A stretch of 64,000 bases of DNA from JBBIQV01 sp964555285 (GCA_964555285.1 CAZKRM010000001.1:186001-250000); one strand, 5' to 3'. Counted from the stretch's first letter, positions 1 through 8,531 are shown. Numbers and translations: made by a program. The notes: generated by a model not told the origin, from the letters alone.

Positions 1-395
1 GCATCGAACACGATGTCCAACGATGCAGATAGGAAGGCAGCGAGAATCGCCAGGAGTCCCAACGGCCATGACCCGTGGTCTGGTCCGGTCGCTGCCATCG
101 CCACAAGACTCAATGCGACTCCCAACTGTGTCACGAGCATCCAGCCTCGCCGGCGGCCAAGCCAAGGGGGAACGAACCGATCCATCACCGGTGCCCAGAG
201 AAACTTGAGGGTATACGGAAGACCGACGAGGGTAAACCACCCAATCGTGCGAATGTCGGTGCCCGCGACAGAGAGCCAGGCTTGCAAGGTCGCGCCGGAC
301 GTGAGCGCCAGCGGGAGGCCGGAAATAAATCCCAATGGCAACATGACCGCAATGCGACGACTGGTCAGAATATGGGTGAGATTGAGAGAAGACAT
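1..395 (-). CDS. ampG: AmpG-like MFS permease, 3' part missing
   Basis: Reading the minus strand from the ATG at 395 gives an uninterrupted frame that runs off the left edge of the window. The visible 131 residues start MSSLNLTHILTSRRIAVML and contain LGFISGLPLALTSGATLQAW, the typical first helix and loop of the AmpG family of muropeptide/sugar permeases in the major facilitator superfamily, followed by a WAPVMDRFVPPWLGRRRGW loop between helices 2 and 3 (MFS signature A-like). AmpG imports anhydro-muropeptides across the inner membrane for cell-wall recycling; that substrate is a family inference. About 290 residues should lie outside the window. Confidence 0.85.
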   Translation of the reverse strand, partial: MSSLNLTHILTSRRIAVMLPLGFISGLPLALTSGATLQAWLSVAGTDIRTIGWFTLVGLPYTLKFLWAPVMDRFVPPWLGRRRGWMLVTQLGVALSLVAMAATGPDHGSWPLGLLAILAAFLSASLDIVFD

Positions 396-540
396 GGCCC
401 CAGGACGACTCGTCCGATATGAGTCGCTAGGATACCATCATCGTAAAACGGCAGCGGATAAGATTCATGAAATCTGAACGGACAGAGTGAAACCGCGTAT
501 GCCGATACCGGGTGAGCGGATCAAACCCGACACGCGACAA

Positions 541-948
541 TCAGCACGGTTGGCCGTTGAAGAGGCAGGGCTTGTAGCGGGACACGTCGAAATCCACATT
601 CTCCTGGTAGACCCGTTCGTTCCCGTTCACACCGTCCTGCTCCGGGTCATTCCACATCGTGTGGTTCCACCAGTAGAATAAGGGGTAGCGTTCCGTATAG
701 TAGACGGGATTGCCGTAGCTGCTCCGCGCGTACTCCTGTACTAACCGACCGGTGACGTAATCCACCTCACCGTCGCCACGCAGTGAAAACAGCATAATGA
801 ACATGCGGGCTTCGTGGTCGTACTGCTCGTCGATGCGGGAATTGATGTCCGGCTCAACGGGGAGTGTCGCGTCGGTCCAACCGGCGGGGACAGAAAACAG
901 AAGCATCCCCACCACGGTCAGCAGTGCCGTGAGCGGGAACTTCGTCAT
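541..948 (-). CDS. secreted hypothetical protein, 135 aa
   Basis: I do not recognise a family. The protein starts MTKFPLTALLTVVGMLLFSV, a clear signal peptide ending near AGWTDA, so it should be exported to the periplasm or beyond. The mature part is about 110 residues, acidic and aromatic rich (RYPLFYWWNHTMWNDPEQDG), with two cysteines close to the C-terminus (KPCLFNGQPC) that could form a disulfide. An AGGAG lies about 10 nt upstream of the ATG. It stands alone between the AmpG-like gene and the divergent mtaB promoter region. Confidence 0.6.
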   Translation of the reverse strand: MTKFPLTALLTVVGMLLFSVPAGWTDATLPVEPDINSRIDEQYDHEARMFIMLFSLRGDGEVDYVTGRLVQEYARSSYGNPVYYTERYPLFYWWNHTMWNDPEQDGVNGNERVYQENVDFDVSRYKPCLFNGQPC

Positions 949-1059
949 GCAGCCATACTCCTGCTCAGCTCATCGAGAGGGCGCGGCGCATCGTACCATG
1001 AGGATGTAGACCGTTCAACCGCGGGCGGATCAGGGTCGTGGCGGATCGATTCCTGCAAC

Positions 1060-1088
1060 TTGCCCTCCCCTCGCGCGGCTTCTATAAT
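1060..1088 (+). promoter_or_regulatory. sigma70-type promoter of mtaB-miaB
   Basis: TTGCCC at 1060-1065 and a perfect TATAAT at 1083-1088 are separated by 17 nt. The mtaB ATG begins at 1097, only 8 nt after the -10 box, where transcription would be expected to start. No ribosome binding site precedes the ATG, so the transcript is predicted to be leaderless. Confidence 0.65.
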
Positions 1089-1096
1089 CCGCCGTC

Positions 1097-2440
1097 ATGA
1101 AGATCGCACAGCTCAGAGCCTCTCTCTACACCCTCGGCTGCCGGCTTAATCAAGCTGAGACGGCGATCCTTGCCGATCAACTGACACGGAAGGGCTATCG
1201 GTTGGTCGCCTATGGCCAACCGACCGACCTGCTGGTGGTCAACACCTGCGCAGTGACGGAACAGGCGGAGAAAGAATGCCGCGCGATCGTTCGTAAGACC
1301 TTGCGACAGTCGCCGAATGCCTTCGTAGCGGTCACGGGTTGCTATGCGCAGACAGGCGTGCAGAGCTTACAACAACTGGATGGCATCGATCTGATCGTGG
1401 GAACACAACACAAGATGACCCTGACTGAGTATCTGCCGACAGGAGCCGTTCTTCAGAAACGATCGACGGCACTGGTGCAACACACGAAGCAGATTGACCA
1501 CGAGGAATTTGTTCTTCCCGGCACAGGGGATTGTGGTTCGACACGCGCATCCTTGAAGATCCAGGACGGCTGCAATGTTATGTGTAGCTTCTGCCTCATT
1601 CCTTTCGCCCGTGGGCGAGAGCGCAGCCGACAGGTGGACGATGTCGTGAGGGAAGCGAACGAACTGGTGCGGCGAGGCCACCGCGAAGTGGTTCTGACCG
1701 GCGTGAATATCGGCCGGTACAACAGCCGGCAATGCAATCTCGTTGACCTCATCCAGCGATTGGAGCGAGTGGATGGCCTTGAACGGATTCGGATCTCTTC
1801 CATTGAACCGACGACCCTGTCGGAACGCTTGCTGGATTACATGGGGTCCTCATCGAAGCTCTGTCCTTTTCTCCATGTTCCGCTTCAGAGTGGAAGCGAC
1901 GAGATACTTCGGAGGATGAATCGCCGGTACACAACAGCGGAGTATCGTACGTTGATCGACAAGGCGATCGAGCGAATTCCCAATCTCGGCCTAGGCGCTG
2001 ACGTGATGGTGGGGTTCCCCGGCGAAGGGGACGACGAATTCAGCGCCACTGTGCGTCTCGTCAAAGAGTTGCCGTTCAGCTATCTGCACGTCTTCACGTT
2101 TTCGAAACGTCCAGGCACTGCTGCAGCGCGACTCAAGCAGGTGGCGCCCAGCTCCATCACGAAGGCCAGGGCAATAACCCTCGCCGAGCTATCGCAGGCC
2201 AAGCGGCGCTCGTTCTATCGGCAGTACCTGGGGCAACACGTTCGCGTGTTGTTCGAAAAGCCAGAACGTGAGGGATTCGCAACCGGCAGGACAGGCAATT
2301 TCATGAAGGTCGAAGTGCCGACCGCAGAAGACCGATGGAATTCGTTCAGCGAGGTCGTCGTCACCGGCGTGATGGATGGCTTGGCCCTCGGCCATCTGGC
2401 TTCGTCTACGTCACCGACTCGGGAGCTTGTGCCGGCATGA
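1097..2440 (+). CDS. mtaB: tRNA t6A37 methylthiotransferase MtaB
   Basis: Radical-SAM methylthiotransferase that adds a methylthio group at C2 of N6-threonylcarbamoyladenosine 37 in tRNAs reading ANN codons. The 447-residue protein has the N-terminal UPF0004 domain (YTLGCRLNQAET, with further Cys in VNTCAVTEQAEKEC and VTGCYAQ), the radical-SAM CxxxCxxC motif in QDGCNVMCSFCLIPFARG near residue 155, and a C-terminal TRAM-like region. The TLGCRLNQ start is typical of MtaB rather than MiaB. The stop codon overlaps the miaB start by 4 bp (ATGA), so the two paralogues are translationally coupled. No Shine-Dalgarno is visible. Confidence 0.93.
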   Translation: MKIAQLRASLYTLGCRLNQAETAILADQLTRKGYRLVAYGQPTDLLVVNTCAVTEQAEKECRAIVRKTLRQSPNAFVAVTGCYAQTGVQSLQQLDGIDLIVGTQHKMTLTEYLPTGAVLQKRSTALVQHTKQIDHEEFVLPGTGDCGSTRASLKIQDGCNVMCSFCLIPFARGRERSRQVDDVVREANELVRRGHREVVLTGVNIGRYNSRQCNLVDLIQRLERVDGLERIRISSIEPTTLSERLLDYMGSSSKLCPFLHVPLQSGSDEILRRMNRRYTTAEYRTLIDKAIERIPNLGLGADVMVGFPGEGDDEFSATVRLVKELPFSYLHVFTFSKRPGTAAARLKQVAPSSITKARAITLAELSQAKRRSFYRQYLGQHVRVLFEKPEREGFATGRTGNFMKVEVPTAEDRWNSFSEVVVTGVMDGLALGHLASSTSPTRELVPA

Positions 2441-3786
2441 AGACGCTCCTGCGAGCCTACCGCGTTCATATCGAGACGTTCGGCTGTCAGATGAATGAAT
2501 ACGACAGCGAACTCGTGCGATCGTTGCTGCGAAACGAGGGCTATACATTCACAGATGAGAAAGAGTTGGCCGACGTGGTCCTGATGAACACATGCGCCAT
2601 CCGCGAGAATGCCCACAACAAAGTATACGGGCATTTGACAGAACTCAAGTCAATCAAGAAACAGCGGCCGCTGGTCGTGGGCGTCCTCGGCTGCATGGCT
2701 CAGAATCTGAAGAAGGAGCTGACCGAGACCGAACCCCTCGTCGACATCCTCGTAGGACCCGATGCCTATCGCCAGTTGCCGGAGATGATCGATCGGGCGC
2801 TGAGGGCGCAGGGGGAAGGCCACCGCCAGAAGGGGTTGGCGGTCGATCTCTCAGAGTATGAGACATACAGCGATATCCTCCCCGACCGTACCGAAAGCGT
2901 CAATGCCTGGATCGCGATCATGCGGGGCTGCGATAACTTTTGCACATTCTGCGTGGTGCCCTATACGCGAGGACGCGAGCGTTCGCGCGACCCTGAAGGG
3001 ATCGTGCGGGAAGCCCAGGCAGCTATCGCCGGGGGATTCAAGCAAGTCACCCTTTTGGGGCAAAACGTGAACTCCTATCGGTTCGAGGGCTGGGACTTTG
3101 CGCGACTCATCACTGCGGTCGCGGACTTACCCGGCATCGAACGCGTGCGCTTTACGTCTCCTCATCCAAAAGATTTCCCTCCGGCCTTACTGGATGCCGT
3201 GGCGAGTCATCCGAACATCTGCAAGCATATCCATCTGCCCCTACAATCCGGCAGCAACCGAATTCTTGATCTGATGGGACGCACCTATACGCGTGAAGAG
3301 TATGGACACTTGGTTGGGCAGATCCGGACTCGCTCGGAAGACATTGCGCTGACGACCGACATCATCTGCGGGTTTTGCACAGAGACGGAGCAGGACTTTC
3401 TCGATACCTACCGGACGTTCGAACAGGTCGGATATCATGCCGCGTACATCTTTAAGTATTCGGAGAGAAAGAACACGATCGCCGCAAGACAATATCCGGA
3501 CGACGTTCCCGACCGCATGAAATCCGACCGTGTGGCACGGCTGGTGAGCCTTCAGAAAGAGATCTCTCTCGCCAAGAACCGGCGGCTGATCGGCCAATCG
3601 GTACGCGTATTGGTTGAGGGAAACGCGAAACGTTCCGATGGGCAGTGGATGGGTCGAACCGACACAAACCTCACGACCGTGTGGGAGAAAAACGGGGAGA
3701 AGCTCCTGCCGGGCCAGGTCGTAGATCTCACCATCCTAGACGCGTCCGCCACGACTCTTTTGGGCCGACTCACTCACAGCCTCTGA
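2437..3786 (+). CDS. miaB: tRNA i6A37 methylthiotransferase MiaB
   Basis: Converts N6-isopentenyladenosine 37 to its 2-methylthio derivative in tRNAs reading UNN codons. The 449-residue product shows the UPF0004 domain (IETFGCQMNEYDSE, MNTCAIRENA, VLGCMAQ), the radical-SAM motif in MRGCDNFCTFCVVPYTRG, and a C-terminal TRAM domain (residues about 375-445). I chose the ATG at 2437 because it overlaps the mtaB stop (ATGA) and places the conserved FGCQMN motif at the usual distance from the N-terminus; an upstream in-frame ATG at 2335 would add 34 residues lying inside mtaB. Confidence 0.93.
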   Translation: MKTLLRAYRVHIETFGCQMNEYDSELVRSLLRNEGYTFTDEKELADVVLMNTCAIRENAHNKVYGHLTELKSIKKQRPLVVGVLGCMAQNLKKELTETEPLVDILVGPDAYRQLPEMIDRALRAQGEGHRQKGLAVDLSEYETYSDILPDRTESVNAWIAIMRGCDNFCTFCVVPYTRGRERSRDPEGIVREAQAAIAGGFKQVTLLGQNVNSYRFEGWDFARLITAVADLPGIERVRFTSPHPKDFPPALLDAVASHPNICKHIHLPLQSGSNRILDLMGRTYTREEYGHLVGQIRTRSEDIALTTDIICGFCTETEQDFLDTYRTFEQVGYHAAYIFKYSERKNTIAARQYPDDVPDRMKSDRVARLVSLQKEISLAKNRRLIGQSVRVLVEGNAKRSDGQWMGRTDTNLTTVWEKNGEKLLPGQVVDLTILDASATTLLGRLTHSL

Positions 3787-3789
3787 GTG

Positions 3790-3810
3790 AGCCAAACGGC
3801 TCCTTTGGCT
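3790..3810 (+). terminator. weak hairpin after miaB
   Basis: AGCCAAA (3790-3796) and TTTGGCT (3804-3810) form a 7-bp stem with a 7-nt loop starting 4 nt after the miaB stop codon. No T-tract follows, so intrinsic termination is only suggested. Confidence 0.3.
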
Positions 3811-4286
3811 GAATGGAGGAACCAACAACAACGGCCCTGTCAAGAGCGACAAAGTTGCACCAAGTTTGCCCAATCTGAACTCTCTCGCCTACAAGTGTCC
3901 TCCTGTATTATCTCAAGGCGCTCATCCAGCTTACTCGATAGAAACCTTCCACGCCGCTTCGCCCTGCCCTTCCTAGACGAATAGTTGTGAAGAGCTGCCG
4001 ATGAAATCTCACCTATAGAGTTCTTACTTCTCAATAAGTTGCGCATAGTGCACTGATGGAGAATCCTCCACACGCTCTGATCCTTGGCAGTAGCACAGTA
4101 TCCCCTAATTCAGAGGATCTAAAACACAAGTATTGCCGGCAGAGGAGGCTGGCTGGGGCATAGACTTTGCTCTCTTCTTCTGATGAAGTCAGCAGTCGAA
4201 AAAGCGGACGGGATACAAGAAAGAATCCCCCCTACAAGATGAAACACGATTACTTCAAGACCGGGTTTGAACAAGGAGAACAGGGC
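3811..4286. other. intergenic stretch, no gene recognised
   Basis: About 475 bp without a convincing gene. The sequence is visibly lower in GC than the flanks and short frames on both strands have no recognisable motif or ribosome binding site. The end of it must hold the promoter for the small membrane peptide at 4287, but I could not choose a promoter with confidence. Confidence 0.4.
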
Positions 4287-4370
4287 ATGAGCCTCGAAGC
4301 GATTATTTCTGTCGGTGTCTTTGGGTGGTTGGCAATCGGCATGGTGCTGATGGGGCTGGGCATCTGGTAA
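4287..4370 (+). CDS. 27-aa single-helix membrane peptide
   Basis: A strong Shine-Dalgarno AAGGAG lies 8 nt upstream of the ATG at 4287. The 27 residues are MSLEAIISVGVFGWLAIGMV followed by LMGLGIW, that is one hydrophobic helix with a glutamate near the N-terminus and a Trp at the C-terminus. In-frame upstream ATGs at 4167 and 4239 would add a polar N-terminus but lack a comparable ribosome binding site. Small membrane peptides of this type often bind a larger membrane complex; the partner is not identifiable here. A lipoprotein gene follows 82 bp downstream. Confidence 0.55.
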   Translation: MSLEAIISVGVFGWLAIGMVLMGLGIW

Positions 4371-4452
4371 TCGCGGCATCGCCGACGGACTTCCTACCGA
4401 TGCGCACAGTGCGCACACCTCTACTTTTCAACATTCAAGAAGGAGCATAGCC

Positions 4453-5466
4453 ATGCAGGTTGAACGAGTTGCCTCTCACACGTCAGTCATGATAGCCCGG
4501 ATCCTGCTGGCTGCTGCTCCCCTCTGCCTCTTCCCGCTTGGATGTTCTTCCCTCAACACAGTCACCACCGTTCATCAAAATGCCAAAGGCAGCGTCGCCT
4601 TGGAAGAAGTGACAGATTGGTCATTTGAAGCATCCCATCCAACGATGGTCGACTCCGTCACAATCGCAAAGGCGCTTCGTGGCGTGCAGCGCGACGACAC
4701 CCAACCGGTGCCCGCAACAATGTCCGTTGGTGGCGGCAAGCCGATGAGAGTATTCAGCGATGAGGACGTCGAGTTTCTCGCTCCCCTGCTGGCCCAAGCG
4801 TTGTCTCGTGCGAAACCCGAACAGATCGTCGGTTTCCGTGTGTCCTCATCGGCAGGGTCAGGCTCTGAACCCACCACGGGCACCCTGTATGCCCAACGTG
4901 CTTCCCTCTACCTCACGCTGACGCAGTACCAGAGCAAGCCGGCAAAAAGTGGAAGCTCGTGGTTCGGTCGTCAAAGCATCGACAGTAAATCCACGAAAGT
5001 CATCAGCTTCATTCCCTCAACGGCAGGTCGTGTTGAAACAGCCTCACCATCGGTCGCGCAGGGACAATCCACTGCCAGCACGATCGTGATCGACTACCAG
5101 GCGCTGGCGAAGACCGGAGGGGTCATTCACGTGTCCGCAAAGGCAATGCCTTCTCAGCAAGGCACGGTTCCCGTTGCCACTCCGGTCGGCATGACGGAAC
5201 AGCCCACCGCATATCCGGCATCCTCACAGGGCCAGGACCCACAGGAGACGGAATCCTTGAATCAAAAGCTCGAAGAGCTGCGCCAGGCGAGGGAAGCCAT
5301 CACTAAAAAGGATACGGAGATCAACGTGCTGCGCAAGGAAACCGAGTGGATGAAGCGCGAACTGAAGGAAAGGGCTGCGGAGATCAAGGAGCTGAAAACT
5401 AAAAAGGTATCAACGAAGGCCGCCCCGAAGAAGAAGACGGCTACGGCTGAGGCCATCATGAAATAA
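4453..5466 (+). CDS. lipoprotein with C-terminal coiled coil
   Basis: The 337-residue product begins with a positively charged stretch, a hydrophobic segment (MIARILLAAAPLCLFPLGC) and a lipobox LGCSS, so it should be a lipid-anchored envelope protein with Cys near residue 31. The middle contains SDEDVEFLAPLLAQALSRAKPEQIVGF, resembling the region of outer-membrane-associated proteins that respond to stress, but I do not recognise a family. Residues about 260-320 form a strongly charged coiled coil (LEELRQAREAITKKD and following heptads), ending in a Lys/Ala-rich tail. A good AAGGAG precedes the ATG at 4453. Confidence 0.75.
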   Translation: MQVERVASHTSVMIARILLAAAPLCLFPLGCSSLNTVTTVHQNAKGSVALEEVTDWSFEASHPTMVDSVTIAKALRGVQRDDTQPVPATMSVGGGKPMRVFSDEDVEFLAPLLAQALSRAKPEQIVGFRVSSSAGSGSEPTTGTLYAQRASLYLTLTQYQSKPAKSGSSWFGRQSIDSKSTKVISFIPSTAGRVETASPSVAQGQSTASTIVIDYQALAKTGGVIHVSAKAMPSQQGTVPVATPVGMTEQPTAYPASSQGQDPQETESLNQKLEELRQAREAITKKDTEINVLRKETEWMKRELKERAAEIKELKTKKVSTKAAPKKKTATAEAIMK

Positions 5467-5471
5467 CACGC

Positions 5472-5511
5472 AGCCCCCGAACTCGTCAGCTGACCTCGAC
5501 GAGTTCGGGCT
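5472..5511. terminator. bidirectional hairpin between convergent genes
   Basis: CCCGAACTCGTC (5476-5487) and GACGAGTTCGGG (5498-5509) form a perfect 12-bp stem with a 10-nt loop; flanking AGC/GCT bases extend it past a small bulge. It lies just after the lipoprotein gene and overlaps the last codon of the convergent exonuclease gene, so it probably ends transcription in both directions. There is no T-run, so it is not a textbook intrinsic terminator. Confidence 0.55.
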
Positions 5512-6202
5512 GAAGCAAAACCACTTCCCGGGACAGGGGTTGCCGAAAGTTCATCCGGCAGTAACAGGCATAGGTCACATAGGTATCCTGGAGACAATAG
5601 GTGCCGATCTCCCGCCCCTGTCCCTTTGCCCACATCTCCGCCACCTGACTCCCGCTCCCTGATTTTGTCTCCACGTTCAGAGCCCTGGCCAGGACGTCCA
5701 GCTTCACCCACCCACGTGTATCCCAGTTGCTCCAGACGGCCATCGTGTCGTAGACCGGCTCCGTGCGAAACTTCGCCAGGTTGATGTCCAGACTGGGTTT
5801 GACTTGTTGAATGATCGACCGCTTCTTGATGAACGGGAGATCGAACCCGAGCCCGTTATGGGTAATAAACAGCGTCGGCCGATCCTGCGCGAGTCGAGCC
5901 CAAAACTGCCGAAGGAGCTCACGTTCATTAGCCCCATACCAGGCGACGGCACTGTGCGGTTCAAGCGCATCCGTGAGTTCGATCAGGCCGATGCAGACGA
6001 TCCGGCTGTACGTACCGTCGAAAGATGATTTTTCGTAGAGATCGTCCTCGACCCGCCGTCGTTCCTCCGCAGCGCCGGCGGTAAAAAGGTCATAGCTCTC
6101 GTCGGCCAAGAGAGGCTCGCTTGTGCTAGGCGACTTGCCTGCCAGACGCGCCCACTCCTCGCGAGGCGCTTGCACCGTCTCAATATCGAGAACGACCTTC
6201 AT
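5486..6202 (-). CDS. DnaQ-fold 3'-5' exonuclease
   Basis: The 238-residue protein has the three exonuclease motifs of the DEDD superfamily: Exo I LDIETVQ at the N-terminus, Exo II THNGLGFDLPFIKKR, and a late GREIGTYCLQDTYVTYA with Asp of Exo III. It resembles predicted PolB-like 3'-5' exonucleases that trim single-stranded DNA or RNA ends. The start at 6202 overlaps the stop of the Nudix gene by 4 bp (ATGA) and gives the Exo I motif at residue 4; longer frames upstream would be inside the Nudix gene. The context is a three-gene overlapping repair cluster. Confidence 0.8.
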   Translation of the reverse strand: MKVVLDIETVQAPREEWARLAGKSPSTSEPLLADESYDLFTAGAAEERRRVEDDLYEKSSFDGTYSRIVCIGLIELTDALEPHSAVAWYGANERELLRQFWARLAQDRPTLFITHNGLGFDLPFIKKRSIIQQVKPSLDINLAKFRTEPVYDTMAVWSNWDTRGWVKLDVLARALNVETKSGSGSQVAEMWAKGQGREIGTYCLQDTYVTYACYCRMNFRQPLSREVVLLQPELVEVS

Positions 6203-6603
6203 GGCACCGGCCTGACTGCTTCTCGTAGCAGCGCATCGATGATCACCTGATCCGCAGGCGGGAACTTGAAGTTCGTGAGTTCTTCGGGATGCACCCAACG
6301 GATTTCCGCACAGTCCAGCGGCGCAGCCCAGCCTTGCACGATTGCACAGCGGAAGAAGTGGAGTTCCACTGTTGTTTCCAAATAGTCGTGTCTGATGATC
6401 TGAAAGGGAACGGGCACGTCGACGCGGATGCTCAGTTCTTCGAACAACTCCCGCTGCAAACATTCTTCCAACGTCTCGCCCGGCTCCCGCTTGCCGCCGG
6501 GAAATTCCCAGAAGCCGGCCAGGTGTACTCCCGGTTTCCGACGTGCAATCAAATAGCGCCCTTCGCGGTGAATCAAGCCGGCGGCAACTTCAATCACTTT
6601 CAT
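6199..6603 (-). CDS. MutT-like Nudix hydrolase
   Basis: A 134-residue Nudix protein of the size and style of MutT (8-oxo-dGTP diphosphatase): N-terminal VIEVAAGLIHREGRYLIARR and WEFPGGKREPGE, then a complete Nudix box GGKREPGETLEECLQRELFE followed by ELSI, carrying the Glu residues that bind Mg2+. It sanitises the nucleotide pool if the family inference holds. It overlaps mutY upstream and the exonuclease downstream by 4 bp each, so the three are co-translated. An alternative role as a separate OG-recognition subunit of the short MutY is possible but the intact catalytic box argues for an enzyme. Confidence 0.85.
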   Translation of the reverse strand: MKVIEVAAGLIHREGRYLIARRKPGVHLAGFWEFPGGKREPGETLEECLQRELFEELSIRVDVPVPFQIIRHDYLETTVELHFFRCAIVQGWAAPLDCAEIRWVHPEELTNFKFPPADQVIIDALLREAVRPVP

Positions 6604-7331
6604 CGCGCACCTAACGTTGGGTCGAACGGATAGGATTTACAGAACGACTTCATCGGACACAGCAGACAGTACGGGTCGCGCGCGGTGCAGACCATTGCGC
6701 CAAAATCCATAATAGCTTGATTGAAGTCGTAACCCTTGCCACGGGGAATCAGCGCTTCGGAAAGCTCCCACAGCTTCGCCTTCTGCGATTTGGGGTCCTC
6801 CTCGGCGATGAACACCCGATGCAGCACCCGGATGACGTTCGTGTCGAGAATCGGCGCATCCTCGTTAAAGGCAAACGACCGAATCGCCCCCGCCGTGTAC
6901 CGGCCAATGCCCTTGAACGAAAGCAACTCCTCATGGTCATTCGGCAACCGTCCGCCATACCGAGCCACGGTCTCGCAAGCGATGCTGTGCAGCCGCTCGG
7001 GCCGGATGTTATAGCCGAGCGGATACCAGGTCTTTCTCACATCCGAAACCGGCGCTTCAGCCAGATCCTCAAAGCTCGGATATCGATCTAAGAACTCGTG
7101 GTACTTCGGAATCACTCGATCCACCTGCGTCTGTTGCAGCATCACCTCAGAAACGAGGATGTGGTACGGGTCTGAAGTTTTGCGCCAAGGCAGATCGCGG
7201 CCATGCTGTTTGTACCACTTGAGCAAGCGTTGCTGAAACCGGCGCTTCAGCGAGGAATCAAGCGAGAGCGATCGTGCAGTCTTTTTCTTGGCGCGTCTAG
7301 AGGCTGTCCGAGGGCGAGACTTGGTGGGCAT
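6600..7331 (-). CDS. mutY: short MutY-type adenine glycosylase
   Basis: HhH-GPD base-excision glycosylase of 243 residues. The catalytic Glu is in VSEVMLQQTQVDRVIPKY, the helix-hairpin-helix is SFKGIGRYTAGAI and the catalytic Asp is in APILDTNVIRVLHR. The [4Fe-4S] ligands are present as MVCTARDPYCLLCPMKSFC. E. coli MutY is 350 residues because of a C-terminal Nudix-like domain that recognises 8-oxoguanine; that domain is absent here. Tyr replaces the Ser found next to the catalytic pocket in E. coli MutY, as in Bacillus MutY and archaeal MIG, so thymine glycosylase activity of the MIG type is an alternative. The N-terminus is Lys/Arg rich. Confidence 0.85.
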   Translation of the reverse strand: MPTKSRPRTASRRAKKKTARSLSLDSSLKRRFQQRLLKWYKQHGRDLPWRKTSDPYHILVSEVMLQQTQVDRVIPKYHEFLDRYPSFEDLAEAPVSDVRKTWYPLGYNIRPERLHSIACETVARYGGRLPNDHEELLSFKGIGRYTAGAIRSFAFNEDAPILDTNVIRVLHRVFIAEEDPKSQKAKLWELSEALIPRGKGYDFNQAIMDFGAMVCTARDPYCLLCPMKSFCKSYPFDPTLGAR

Positions 7332-7686
7332 ATGAGGGCATTCCCCGTGCCGGCATTCTAGAAGCCCCCCTGCAGAAAATCAAACAGTAGACTTGTCCAA
7401 ATGGGAACGCCTTGGTCCAAGCAGCGATCCTTGTGGCCGGATCATCGCTGGACTGGTGCGCAACTACACATCAAACTTCTTTGAGCAGCCCCTCCCAAAG
7501 CTGACCAAGCAGGGCTTACCCCAACATAAACTTAGGAATAGGAATTCGGAGTAGGCCATGATTCGATGGATCATGCTGGATCGGCCTGTTCCGGCGGCAG
7601 CGAGGGCACCTGGTGTAGGGCGAGCAGAGGGCTGACGCCCTCTGCACCCCCACCGAAATGACTAAATGACTCAAATCACCCGAACA
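7332..7686. other. intergenic stretch with one perfect hairpin
   Basis: About 355 bp lie between the mutY start and the stop of the Lcl-domain gene, both on the minus strand. No coding frame is convincing. The only structure I see is the hairpin at 7624-7645. The mutY promoter must be at its left end. Confidence 0.4.
7624..7645 (-). terminator. 9-bp perfect hairpin downstream of Lcl-domain gene
   Basis: GCAGAGGGC (7624-7632) and GCCCTCTGC (7637-7645) pair perfectly around a TGAC loop. It lies about 40 bp after the stop of the minus-strand gene at 7687. No T-run follows on the minus strand, so it is a terminator candidate or an isolated palindrome. Confidence 0.4.
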
Positions 7687-8409
7687 TCAATACGAATGTT
7701 CATTATTGTTACCACGGACACACAACACATAGAGGCTGTTGGCAATAGCGCTGGAGAACACCTCGCCGGTGGCGAAGTGCACGAGCCAGTTTTTCTCGAT
7801 ATGGGCACCATTGGTCGTCGTTGACCAATAGCCAGCCGCCATAAAACCGGGGAAGACGCCGACTGGGACATAGGGCGGCGGCAGCGTCAGATCGGGCAGG
7901 CTGGCCAACTCGGGGGCCGATGGCACCCGAAAGCCCATCCTGCCGCCTACCTGCTTTGACAAACAATAGGAGGTCGCACCAGGCCAGTCAAGGGGAGTGG
8001 GAGACGATATCAGGTACCACACGAGGCCTGTCTCATTGTCTCGCGCTGCCAGGTTGTCGAAGTCAGGTAACTTAGTAAAGCGAGCGGCGATCGGCAATTT
8101 CTTGTCCCAGTTCTGGGTGACGCCGGAGAGATCGGTGGCCGGTTGGCTTTTCAGTAAGGTTAGCACTTCGACCAGCTTTTTCAAAATCTCGTCAAACGGA
8201 TTTGGCTGGGTAGACGAACTCCCGTTATTGGTATTGCTCGAGCTGCTGTTCCCGTGCAGAATGGGCCAGCAACTGGTCTTTTCCCGATTACACGCCGTCT
8301 CATGGTTGGCGAGCACAACATCTGGGCCATAGCCCGCGAGGAACACTCCTCCGACGAGTAGTACGACAACCCCGAGTCTGCGTCCCCAATGACTTCTCTT
8401 GCTGCTCAT
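7687..8409 (-). CDS. exported Lcl/DUF1566-domain protein
   Basis: The ATG at 8409 has an excellent AGGAGG six nt upstream; the frame is open further upstream without a better start. The 240-residue product starts with a basic stretch and hydrophobic helix (LGVVVLLVGGVFLAGYGPDV), so it is exported. A low-complexity Ser/Asn linker follows, then a short helical segment, and residues about 125-235 form an Lcl C-terminal (DUF1566) domain: NETGLVWYLIS, SYCLSKQVGGRMGFRVPS, GYWSTTT and the closing SLYVLCVRG. Such domains occur in surface adhesins and are related to FGly-sulfatase/C-type-lectin folds. Ligand unknown. Confidence 0.75.
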   Translation of the reverse strand: MSSKRSHWGRRLGVVVLLVGGVFLAGYGPDVVLANHETACNREKTSCWPILHGNSSSSNTNNGSSSTQPNPFDEILKKLVEVLTLLKSQPATDLSGVTQNWDKKLPIAARFTKLPDFDNLAARDNETGLVWYLISSPTPLDWPGATSYCLSKQVGGRMGFRVPSAPELASLPDLTLPPPYVPVGVFPGFMAAGYWSTTTNGAHIEKNWLVHFATGEVFSSAIANSLYVLCVRGNNNEHSY

Positions 8410-8531
8410 GATAGTCCTCCTACATGTGATGGTATGATGTGTGAATTGTGCTCTCTGCCGGGTGGCCCATTGAAGGTCATGCCTGCTCTGTCCCGCCCTC
8501 CCTGCTGTCCCGGCCAATGGCGGCCTCGCGC

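Noticed and set aside
13..477. A 154-codon plus-strand frame at the left edge
   Set aside because: Antisense to the AmpG-like permease fragment, which has clear family sequence.
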